From assembly GCA_963975495.1 (NCBI GenBank), contig CAXBID010000042.1:1-20151 (forward strand): DNA of 20,151 bases. Reading direction: 5' to 3'. The stretch comes from CAXBID01 sp963975495. GTDB taxonomy: Bacteria; Bacteroidota; Bacteroidia; Flavobacteriales; Flavobacteriaceae. The translations under genes and the position numbers were made by a program. Below are positions 1 through 7,292 of this stretch, piece after piece. Under the pieces are notes generated by a model. That model had not been told where the DNA came from. It ran no database searches and saw only the letters and a list, made by a program, of their open reading frames with translations. The stretch's first letter is position 1. Each line of letters starts with the position of its first letter.

Positions 1-518
1 CCATCGCACCATGGCTTCATTTCCAACGGCTATAATCTTAACAATATCTGGATATGCTTTTGCTAAGGCAACGGCTCTGTCAATCTCATCAGCATTTTGT
101 TCACTTTCAACATCATGATTGGGCGCTTGCCCTGTCCATGCGTTTTGGCAATCAATCCAAGCCCCCAGCATAACGTACATTTCAAAGTTTGGGTCTTCCT
201 TTTTCAATTCGGCAATTGCTTTTAATAGGTTAGGAGCTTGCTGTAATTGCACATTATATGTGCGCAATATTTTTATTCCCATTGCTGCTAATATCTTCAT
301 GTCTTCCTTTAGCTGTGGAATTGTAGGTTGTATATCACGGGTTTTTTGTCTATAACCTCCATAAGATATAGCTAAATATTCTGGGTTGCCTAAAATATCG
401 GATGCTGTAATTTGTATTTCTTTTACCACTGTTGTATTTTCTTTTTTGAATTATTACCGCGCCAAAACATAAAAATTATAAAAGACATCGCCAATAAAAT
501 TCTTTGAATGCGTTGCAT
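1..518 (-). CDS. GH17 beta-1,3-glucanase, partial at left edge, with a -1 frame break after codon 26
   Basis: This is the N-terminal part of a GH17 family beta-1,3-glucan hydrolase, which acts on laminarin or its oligosaccharides. An ATG at 518-516 opens a 31-codon frame encoding a hydrophobic leader (LLAMSFIIFMFW) that stops at 425-423. The catalytic domain lies in the -1 frame, open from the codon after a TAA near 453 through the left edge. It shows SYGGYR, a typical GH17 start, then ILRTYN and AVGNEAMV; the Glu of VGNE (nt 16-18) is the expected acid/base. The second catalytic Glu lies outside the window. Joining the frames at the A6 tract (442-447) gives leader, NNSKKENTT, then the domain. 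Either programmed -1 slippage, a real frameshift mutation or a homopolymer sequencing error would explain this; a GTG at 429-427 could alternatively start a leaderless protein. The ATG lies 11 bp after the phosphorylase stop, with AAAGG just upstream, so the two genes are probably cotranscribed. Family call firm; expression mode unknown. Confidence 0.85.
441..447 (-). other. A_AAA_AAG slippery heptamer at the GH17 frame junction
   Basis: On the minus strand the zero-frame codons read TCA AAA AAG, so A AAA AAG sits in exactly the register of the dnaX-type -1 slippery heptamer. A -1 slip makes the next codon GAA and continues in the GH17 catalytic frame; without slippage translation ends at a TAA 15 nt further on. 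No clear Shine-Dalgarno-like enhancer upstream and no strong stem just downstream could be seen, which weakens the programmed-frameshift reading. One extra A in the run would give the same fusion. Confidence 0.45.
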
Positions 519-529
519 GATTTTAACCT

Positions 530-3500
530 TTACTGTTTTTTTACTGATACTATTATTTTATCTATTTCTCCAGTTCTTTCAAAAATTAGCTTTGATGTTT
601 TCTCATCTAGCATTAAGGTGTTAAATACTTTAATCTCGTTGTCATTATAAGCTACTTGTAAATCTTCCTGATCTGAAAGCTTATAAATCACTGGGACTTG
701 ACAAAAAGTAAAACATAAAGAGCCCACTTCTAAATTAATTTCCTTTTCCTCTTTGCTAACACTTATGTATTTAAATGTTTTTGGTGCCTTAATAAATTCG
801 TTTTGGCGAAGTAAGGATGGCTTAAAGTTAAGCTTACCTTGGCTAACAAAGATGCCTAATTCTCCAAATCGGCTTAAAATATCCTCTTTTACTTGCCCCG
901 TCATTCCTGGTTGTTGTGCCCCTTTAGTTGCTGGTGTATGCGAATACGGGTCTGTAGGAACTGCGCCGTATAATTCCGGTGATTTATGAACCCCGATGCC
1001 TTCGTTAATTTCGTAATAGTGCTCTAATAATTTGCCAATAGTTATTTCATCTTCATTGCGCTCTATGGCCAGTAAACAGGTTTCTTGAACAGCAAGTAAT
1101 AATTTTGAAACCATGTGCCAATAAATAGACCCTAAGCCTTCGTAGCCAAAGAAGGTTCCAGAACGTCCAGTAAAGGCTTTGTGATTAAAAATATCTTCAA
1201 AAATATCGAATACTAATTTTGAATCTTGGTCAACCAGTTCTTCATACTTTTCAGTTGGTAGTTTTGATAAGGCATTCCTTAGACTCGCAGCATTATTAAA
1301 TGACCCATTAAAATGATAATTTCCCAGTACATCATTTTCAATAATTTGTTTGTTTTCGTCCTTTAAAAGTTGTTTTAACAAAGCTGATGCCTCTACTTTT
1401 TCTGGAGCAATATTATTTTTTACATCAAATCTTGGTAGTTCTTTATTTGGATACAATATGTAACTGTATTGATCGGGTCTAAATAGAGCACTGCTTTTTA
1501 ATGCATTTAACACTTCTAATGACTCCTCTCCATTTATATACCCAGAACTTAATACGGCTACCTGACCTTCTAACATTTCTGGTAAGTATGAGATAGATAC
1601 TTCTAAATCGTTCTCAATGGTCATTAAATTATAAGCATGGAATAAGTTGTCTTCTCGTTTGTTCGCATCTATACTATGGTCTAGGTATTTTTTAGAGTTT
1701 TCTAAAAAGTGTAGCAAATCACTTTTAGTAATAGTGGCTTTATCGCTTGAAAAACCATTTTCGTAAATAGTAGTCCTAAAGTGGCTACCTGCATTACCAA
1801 GTGCGTCCAATACTGTCCTTCTGTCTTTATTGGAAACCTTTCCAGAAAGGATGTGAAGGTTTTCGTCAAATGTAATCTGTACTTTATCAAAGCAGTCAAC
1901 TAGCTCTTTAGAAATTTCATTTTGTTGGTACGGCATATTTTCAACTACACCTTCCATAAAGTTTAAGAAACGTCTCAAGTAATAAAGCGTTACCATAGAA
2001 ACACCATTTCCTACTAATGCATTATTGGCATCGTTCCATTCTGGTCTTTGCGTATTCATCCAAATACCGCCTTCAGGGATGAAGTTTGATAGTTTTGCCA
2101 ATACAGTTGCTAATAGCTTCTCAATAAGATTAACTTTGTAAATAAAGAACGTCTGATCTCTTAACAAAGCACCATCCGCTCCTAATTCCAATCGTTTTTG
2201 GGCAATTTTTTCATCTGCTTCATGGTCAAATTCAATAGTATCTTTTGGATTGGTTAAGATGTCTTGATAGCTTTTTATCTTATATGGTACATTAGCATAT
2301 ACAAAAATGTCTTGCTCAAAGTAAGTTTCCAGTTTATTTGGATAATGGTTTTCTATAAACTCTAAAAACTTAAGTAAATATATAATTTGGTGGTCTCCCC
2401 AATACCCAATATATGACCATGGATCATCTGCCTCTATTTTTTCCCAATCAAAACCATCTTTGGTTACACGATAGGGGTTATACCCATCAAAAGTAGTAGC
2501 GTTCAGGAATTTATGAATCATACTTTCAATGAACTCGGGGTAGGAATGTGCCAAGGCTTCCCAGTTCTGGAAAATATCCCTCCAGTTACCCTCGTAATCC
2601 AATATCTTTGAGCCGTCAAATTCACTTGTGGTGTTAATTGAAAACTTGTTCCAAGGCCTACTTGGGTCGCCATGCCTTCTACTAAATTTAAGTGGCATAT
2701 ATTCCATAGCAAGTCTTTTGAAGTTTTTATCCTCATCTTGCTCTGCCAAACCCTTTAAATGATTCAGTGTAAATTTTTCAGGAAGACTATTAAGTAGGTC
2801 TTCTTTTTTCTTGAACACCTTTTTATTAGCTATTTCTAAGTATTTTACAAAATCCCACTTTTCAATTTGATAACCATCATCAAAAATACCACCACGCATG
2901 ATATTAAAAAGCGTGTTTGAAAAATGTCTTGTATTTCTAAGCTTATCCGCTGTAAGTTGAAGTCCATCAGAAGCGGCATTTAACCTCAATAAATTTTTTG
3001 ATCCTAATGCAACATCTTCTTGTATTATCGCACTTAAATCTGATTCATTTTTAATTAATTCAGAGACCTCAGTTATATTAATCATGGTTTGATTAACATC
3101 GGCAACCAACATCCAGTTATGTTCAGATTGAGACTGTAATGACATGTTAGCACAAATAAAATAAGCTCCCTTTTCTGCCTTTACATCTACTTCCTGTGTT
3201 ATCTTTTGTCCCCTTCTGAAATTATCTAGTTGTAAAGACGATATTAAGTAATTTGGATTTTTTATTCCTGTGGACCAAGCAATCGTAGCCTTTAAGGCTT
3301 CACTGGGTTCTGCTTTATCAACTATCATTGAGCTTAGTGCATAGGTTCCTATTCCAGATTTTTTATCTAATTCACATTTTTTATAAGCATCCCCTAGGTT
3401 ACTTCGCTTAGCTTGCAAATCTTCTGAAATACCATAGGGAAGTATATTTTGGATACCGTCCAATACCGTTACTTCAACGTTTCCATTTGTGTTATTTATT

Positions 3501-3994
3501 AGAGTAGATTTCTTTATAAAGCCAAATCGATTACTTGAGTTCCATTGATACCTGAAAGTTAAACCTAAATCTTTATTTATTTCTTCAAAAATAACCTTGT
3601 TTCCTAAGCTGTTCTTGTATAAATTCCTTTCAGTTTTATAAACACCAATATATCTATCGGCAAGAGGCTCCCATAAATATGTTTTCCCTTTTAAGTGTAC
3701 TTGAATAATTGTTTTGCTTCCTGTAATATCAGCCGACTCCGTAATCTTATCATCTGTATAATAAGGAAAAAGTGAAGAGTCGCTGTCTTTTCTTCCTGCT
3801 GTTAATCCGCCATTACTAGAAATAAACATCCAATGGTTAGAATCGCTTACAATGCTCATGAAGAATGGTCTCATGGCATCAGAATTAGATATCTTATAGT
3901 AACTTTCGTTGTCGAAATTAATAAGCTTACCCGTTATCTCTTTGGTTTGAAAAGATGCTTCGTTGTTACCTATATATACTTTTGCTTGGTTCAT
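530..3994 (-). CDS. GH149-like beta-1,3-glucan phosphorylase
   Basis: A 1154-residue protein without signal peptide, hence cytoplasmic. Its length and motifs fit GH149, the beta-1,3-oligoglucan phosphorylases related to GH94 but longer. These enzymes use inorganic phosphate to release glucose-1-phosphate from the chain end. An N-terminal beta-sandwich-like part (about 1-300, with GGLTAGRK and FPYYTDD) precedes a predicted alpha/alpha-barrel. GNWRDIFQNWEA (469-480) and QRPEWNDANNALVG (649-662) are conserved segments; Asp655 is the candidate general acid. GRSGTFFGYEGLGSIYWH (943-960) and HTPATKGAQQPGMTGQ (1019-1034) are further conserved blocks, likely lining the phosphate and substrate site. 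It lies between the GH158-like gene (66 bp) and GH17 (11 bp), downstream of the MFS porter, which suggests phosphorolysis of imported laminari-oligosaccharides. Alternatives are GH161 or an uncharacterised GH94-clan phosphorylase; the linkage is inferred from context. Confidence 0.82.
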   Translation of the reverse strand: MNQAKVYIGNNEASFQTKEITGKLINFDNESYYKISNSDAMRPFFMSIVSDSNHWMFISSNGGLTAGRKDSDSSLFPYYTDDKITESADITGSKTIIQVHLKGKTYLWEPLADRYIGVYKTERNLYKNSLGNKVIFEEINKDLGLTFRYQWNSSNRFGFIKKSTLINNTNGNVEVTVLDGIQNILPYGISEDLQAKRSNLGDAYKKCELDKKSGIGTYALSSMIVDKAEPSEALKATIAWSTGIKNPNYLISSLQLDNFRRGQKITQEVDVKAEKGAYFICANMSLQSQSEHNWMLVADVNQTMINITEVSELIKNESDLSAIIQEDVALGSKNLLRLNAASDGLQLTADKLRNTRHFSNTLFNIMRGGIFDDGYQIEKWDFVKYLEIANKKVFKKKEDLLNSLPEKFTLNHLKGLAEQDEDKNFKRLAMEYMPLKFSRRHGDPSRPWNKFSINTTSEFDGSKILDYEGNWRDIFQNWEALAHSYPEFIESMIHKFLNATTFDGYNPYRVTKDGFDWEKIEADDPWSYIGYWGDHQIIYLLKFLEFIENHYPNKLETYFEQDIFVYANVPYKIKSYQDILTNPKDTIEFDHEADEKIAQKRLELGADGALLRDQTFFIYKVNLIEKLLATVLAKLSNFIPEGGIWMNTQRPEWNDANNALVGNGVSMVTLYYLRRFLNFMEGVVENMPYQQNEISKELVDCFDKVQITFDENLHILSGKVSNKDRRTVLDALGNAGSHFRTTIYENGFSSDKATITKSDLLHFLENSKKYLDHSIDANKREDNLFHAYNLMTIENDLEVSISYLPEMLEGQVAVLSSGYINGEESLEVLNALKSSALFRPDQYSYILYPNKELPRFDVKNNIAPEKVEASALLKQLLKDENKQIIENDVLGNYHFNGSFNNAASLRNALSKLPTEKYEELVDQDSKLVFDIFEDIFNHKAFTGRSGTFFGYEGLGSIYWHMVSKLLLAVQETCLLAIERNEDEITIGKLLEHYYEINEGIGVHKSPELYGAVPTDPYSHTPATKGAQQPGMTGQVKEDILSRFGELGIFVSQGKLNFKPSLLRQNEFIKAPKTFKYISVSKEEKEINLEVGSLCFTFCQVPVIYKLSDQEDLQVAYNDNEIKVFNTLMLDEKTSKLIFERTGEIDKIIVSVKKQ

Positions 3995-4025
3995 TAATTT
4001 TTAAATTTTTAATCTATGTTTAACT

Positions 4026-4053
4026 AAAACCCCTTGATTTTAAATGAGGTTTT
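4026..4053 (-). terminator. weak intercistronic hairpin after the GH158-like gene
   Basis: Arms AAAACCCC (4026-4033) and GAGGTTTT (4046-4053) pair as RNA on the minus strand over 8 bp with one G-U wobble and a 12-nt loop. The 3' arm ends in UUUU. It begins 7 nt after the stop of the GH158-like gene. It may be a partial terminator or an mRNA-stability element that lowers phosphorylase expression relative to upstream genes. The long loop and short U-run make this weak. Confidence 0.3.
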
Positions 4054-4060
4054 TACTTTT

Positions 4061-5389
4061 TTATTCAACTTTAAAAGGAATATTTGCGGTTGCGGCATGG
4101 TTAAAGCCATCATCTGCATAAACAAACAACCTATATTCTCCTTTTTTAGGTGATTTAAATTGTAAGTTTCCGTTTAAATTATTAATTATTTCTATTTTGA
4201 CTGCATCCGGACGTTCTTCTTTATCGCCTCCATCTTTCAAATCGGTACTCTCATATAAAACTTCCCAAGAATACGAAATAGTATCTTTTTCGAAGTCCTT
4301 AATTTTAATAGATGCTACCATTTCCTTTCCAGAATCAACAATAATATCATCATAAGCTGTTTTATTATTTATGGTAAAAGATTCTATTTGCGGCGTTCTA
4401 TTTTCTGGCCATTTATTATTCCATATATAGTGCATCACATCTATAGACTCGGTTTCTTTACCATCCTCTAAAAACACACCGTACCATGTAGGGGTTCGCT
4501 CTTGTTTTTGTCCCCATAAAAAGACATAAGATCCTAAGCATTGTATTGTGTCCGACTCAATTGCGATTTGATATCTTTTTAAATAATTAGCTGCTTTTAA
4601 TGAACTGTTTTCTTCTATAGGTACATTCCAAGACGTTTTTGGCACTTCCCAATGGCCTGTAGCACCCCATTCGGTAACCATATAGGGGCCGGTCCAACCG
4701 AATTTCTTTAAATCTTTTGGAAGATTTACAATTGCCGCATATAATTGAACGGATAAAATATCAATGTCTGGACAGCGTTCTTTAATAAGGTCAATTTCTT
4801 TTTGAGATATTCCAGCCAGTGTTGTTGTTGTTAAATGATTTGGGTCAATTTCATGAATCATCTTAGAAATGTCGTTAACAGCATCCCATACTTTTGGGTT
4901 TGTTGCCCTTAGGTTCAACTCATTTCCTATCGCCCAAATTAATAAGGCAGGATGGTCTTTAAATTTTAAAACTTCTTTTCTAATACTTTCTTTTTGTTTT
5001 TTTACCGCTTTTTCATCATTGTAATCAAACCCGTGGCGCTCTCTAGCAACTTCTATTCCCATAGTTACCATTAAGCCATATTTATGAGCTTCATCTAAAA
5101 CCTCTTTTCCGCTTTGCTCTCCGTTATCTGTTCGCCAAGTTCTAAATGAATTTCCGCCGTGTTTAGCCAAAGCTGGAATATTACCAAATTCTAATCCCGC
5201 CCCTTTTATATAAAAGGGTTCGTTATCTACTAATAACTGATACTTTCCATCGGTTTTATTTATAGTTACTTTAGCCACTTTACTTTCAGGTGTATTAAAT
5301 TCTAATTTTATTATATCTTGTTCAGATTTATCATTTTTACACCCCATAAAAATCATGAAGAAAAGACACAGTGTGAAAATATTTTTCAT
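4061..5389 (-). CDS. lipoprotein glycoside hydrolase, TIM-barrel plus C-terminal beta-sandwich, GH158-like
   Basis: A 442-residue protein with a lipoprotein signal (IFMGC, Cys17). A clan-A-type (beta/alpha)8 barrel spans about 40-325. IWAIGNELN carries the likely acid/base Glu157 and YMVTEWGATG the likely nucleophile Glu240. The C-terminal part (about 332-442, ending in a YRLFVYADDGFNHAATANI-like stretch) looks like an immunoglobulin-type beta-sandwich. Barrel plus Ig-like domain, short length and a beta-1,3-glucan context suggest GH158 (endo-beta-1,3-glucanase), though automatic pipelines would probably say GH2 TIM-barrel domain. The family is from memory of architecture, not a search. It starts 10 bp after the MFS stop, so it is in the same transcript. 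Being a lipoprotein, it acts at the periplasmic or outer face of a membrane and would process laminarin or oligosaccharides. Hydrolase class firm; exact family uncertain. Confidence 0.72.
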   Translation of the reverse strand: MKNIFTLCLFFMIFMGCKNDKSEQDIIKLEFNTPESKVAKVTINKTDGKYQLLVDNEPFYIKGAGLEFGNIPALAKHGGNSFRTWRTDNGEQSGKEVLDEAHKYGLMVTMGIEVARERHGFDYNDEKAVKKQKESIRKEVLKFKDHPALLIWAIGNELNLRATNPKVWDAVNDISKMIHEIDPNHLTTTTLAGISQKEIDLIKERCPDIDILSVQLYAAIVNLPKDLKKFGWTGPYMVTEWGATGHWEVPKTSWNVPIEENSSLKAANYLKRYQIAIESDTIQCLGSYVFLWGQKQERTPTWYGVFLEDGKETESIDVMHYIWNNKWPENRTPQIESFTINNKTAYDDIIVDSGKEMVASIKIKDFEKDTISYSWEVLYESTDLKDGGDKEERPDAVKIEIINNLNGNLQFKSPKKGEYRLFVYADDGFNHAATANIPFKVE

Positions 5390-5399
5390 CTAACTTGTA

Positions 5400-6938
5400 T
5401 TAATTTATTACTAATTCTCTTTCTATTTGTTCTAAAGACTTTCCTTTAGTTTCTGGGAGTATTTTTAACAACACAAAGAAACCAACAAGTGCAATGGCTC
5501 CAAATATAAAAAAGCTTAAGGCGTTTCCAAAGTTGGATAATTCCCATGGGAAAAAAAGTTGCACAAGGGAACTTAATAAAGAGTTCACAAAGGCAATAAC
5601 ACCTATGGCGAGTCCTCTATACTTTATCGGATAGAGCTCAGACAATAATACCCACATTACGGGTCCTAATGAAAATGCAAAGCATGCAATAAAACCTAAA
5701 ATACCAATTAACACCAAAGTAGCATTCATGGTGGTTGCTGCTTCTAAAATAGCACCATCATTTTTACTGTACACTTGATTCCCTAGTGCCAATTTGATAT
5801 CGTTTTTGAAATCTACATCATTATCATATGCTTTGTTAGCATAAGATTCTAATTTGTTAGCGTCGGAAAATTCGAGACTTGCTATTGCTTCAGGCGTAAG
5901 TTTATAAGTGGCTTCATTAAACCCGTAGGCACTGAGCAATAAACTTATAGCTATTCCTGCAGTACCAATTAATAATAATGGCCTTCTGCCCATTCTATCA
6001 ATTAAATACATAGCTACAAAAGTAAAAACAACAGTTACCGTGCTTAATAAAACACCCGATGAAAAGGCTGCGTCCGTACCAATACCTGTTTGTTTAAAAA
6101 TGGATGTAGCATAAAAATAAACCGCATTTATACCCGTTATTTGTTGAAGTATTCCAACTACAAAACCTACTACCAAAATAAAGCGTAACGATTTTTTGAA
6201 TAAATCTGTAAGCACTAACTTTGATTTGTTTTTCTCTTCGTTAATATTTCTTTGAATTGCCTCTATTTCAACTCTAGCTACTTTTTCTCCATGAATTTGA
6301 TTAAGCGTTATTTTTGCCTCATCAAACTTGTTTATTAAACATAACCACCGCGGGCTTCTAGGAACAAAAAATAAGGCTCCAAAATACAGGATTGCTGGAA
6401 TTAACTCGACTCCTAGCATCCACCGCCATACATTGTCATCAGTTAAAAATGTGCTATCGGCGGTATTGTATTTATTAAAAAAATAATTGCTTAAAAACGC
6501 AGCGAAAAAACCAAGTACAATATTTAGTTGTTGAATAGATACGAGTTTCCCTCTGTTTTCTGCTGTTGACACTTCTGCAATATACATGGGTGCAAGCACC
6601 AGTGCGGAGCCAAATGCCAACCCTCCAACCATTCTTGCTATATAAAGCATTTCATAAGATGTGGCATAAGCCGAAAACAAGGCGGAAAGCGCATAAAAAA
6701 AAGCCACAGCCAATAGTATTTTCTTTCTACCAACAATATCACTCAGCCTTCCACAAAAAAGCATGGCAACCATAGCTGCAAAAGAAGGTAAGCTTACTAC
6801 CCAGCCCATTTGCCCTTCGCTTAAATTAAACTCTGGTCCTGCATAAGACATGACGCCAGAAATGATACCTGCATCAAACCCGAAAAGAAAACCTCCCAGG
6901 GATACTACAAATGCAATACGTATTAGTTTTTTAGACAT
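5400..6938 (-). CDS. MFS sugar porter family transporter
   Basis: A 512-residue inner-membrane protein of the sugar porter family (TC 2.A.1.1, XylE-like) with about 12 predicted membrane segments. Signature motifs are all present: GRLSDIVGRKK (63-73), PMYIAEVSTAENRGKL (117-132), PRSPRWL (193-199), LQQITGINAVYFY (264-276), LIDRMGRRPLLL (312-323), GPVMWVLLSELYP (425-437) and LPETKGKSLEQIE (494-506). Between the ninth and tenth membrane segments lies a soluble insert of about 65 residues (341-405), longer than in E. coli XylE. It is first in a cluster with the GH158-like, GH149-like and GH17 genes and follows a 354-bp gap. The likely substrate is glucose or short beta-1,3-gluco-oligosaccharides; the phosphorylase makes an oligosaccharide attractive, but the sequence does not settle it. 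Proton symport is the usual mechanism in this family. Confidence 0.9.
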   Translation of the reverse strand: MSKKLIRIAFVVSLGGFLFGFDAGIISGVMSYAGPEFNLSEGQMGWVVSLPSFAAMVAMLFCGRLSDIVGRKKILLAVAFFYALSALFSAYATSYEMLYIARMVGGLAFGSALVLAPMYIAEVSTAENRGKLVSIQQLNIVLGFFAAFLSNYFFNKYNTADSTFLTDDNVWRWMLGVELIPAILYFGALFFVPRSPRWLCLINKFDEAKITLNQIHGEKVARVEIEAIQRNINEEKNKSKLVLTDLFKKSLRFILVVGFVVGILQQITGINAVYFYATSIFKQTGIGTDAAFSSGVLLSTVTVVFTFVAMYLIDRMGRRPLLLIGTAGIAISLLLSAYGFNEATYKLTPEAIASLEFSDANKLESYANKAYDNDVDFKNDIKLALGNQVYSKNDGAILEAATTMNATLVLIGILGFIACFAFSLGPVMWVLLSELYPIKYRGLAIGVIAFVNSLLSSLVQLFFPWELSNFGNALSFFIFGAIALVGFFVLLKILPETKGKSLEQIERELVIN

Positions 6939-7245
6939 TTCTATTATTCTCGATTAGTTGATGCTATCGTTTGGGCAGAATATGGCAAATTATTCTATAT
7001 GGTTGCTTAAAACTCCATGGCAAACTGTAATTAATATTTTTATTGTAATCTTTATTTAAAGTTGCTTCCTTATTAATTTTTTTAATGTGAAAGCTCTTTT
7101 TGTTAAACACCTTATAAAAACAAAACAAATAATAATGTACTCGCTTTTTTGTAATATTTAATACGAATCTAAATAATGAAAAGAATTAAAAAAATTAACT
7201 CCAACAAAACTTCGGTTATTCTATATAATACTCTTTTTAAAGCAC
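6939..7245. other. non-coding gap upstream of the MFS porter gene
   Basis: About 300 bp between the hairpin and the MFS start, very AT-rich, with no plausible gene on either strand. It probably contains the promoter of the MFS-GH158-GH149-GH17 cluster. I searched by eye for the Bacteroidota pair TTTG / TAnnTTTG with a spacer near 19 bp on the minus strand and found no convincing match. Confidence 0.5.
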
Positions 7246-7280
7246 TTGGCTAGCATTGGGCAAACCTCAATGCTAGCCAA
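7246..7280 (-). terminator. strong hairpin at the end of the PKD-protein gene
   Basis: Perfect 13-bp inverted repeat: TTGGCTAGCATTG (7246-7258) and CAATGCTAGCCAA (7268-7280). It can extend inward by one wobble and one G-C pair, leaving a 5-nt loop. It begins 12 nt beyond the stop codon of the 773-residue PKD gene on the minus strand. The sequence after it (GTGCTTTAAAAAG) lacks a long U-run, so it is either a terminator of an AT-rich genome or a 3'-end stabilising structure. It separates the surface cluster from the MFS cluster. Confidence 0.55.
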
Positions 7281-7292
7281 GAAAATAATTAT

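Noticed and set aside
119..355. 78-codon open frame on the plus strand
   Set aside because: Antisense to the GH17 catalytic domain, whose conserved SYGGYR and VGNE motifs show that the minus strand is coding.
6985..7024. Possible -33/-7 promoter pair for the MFS cluster
   Set aside because: TTTG and TAATTTG on the minus strand are too far apart (about 28 nt) and the second is one base short of TAnnTTTG.
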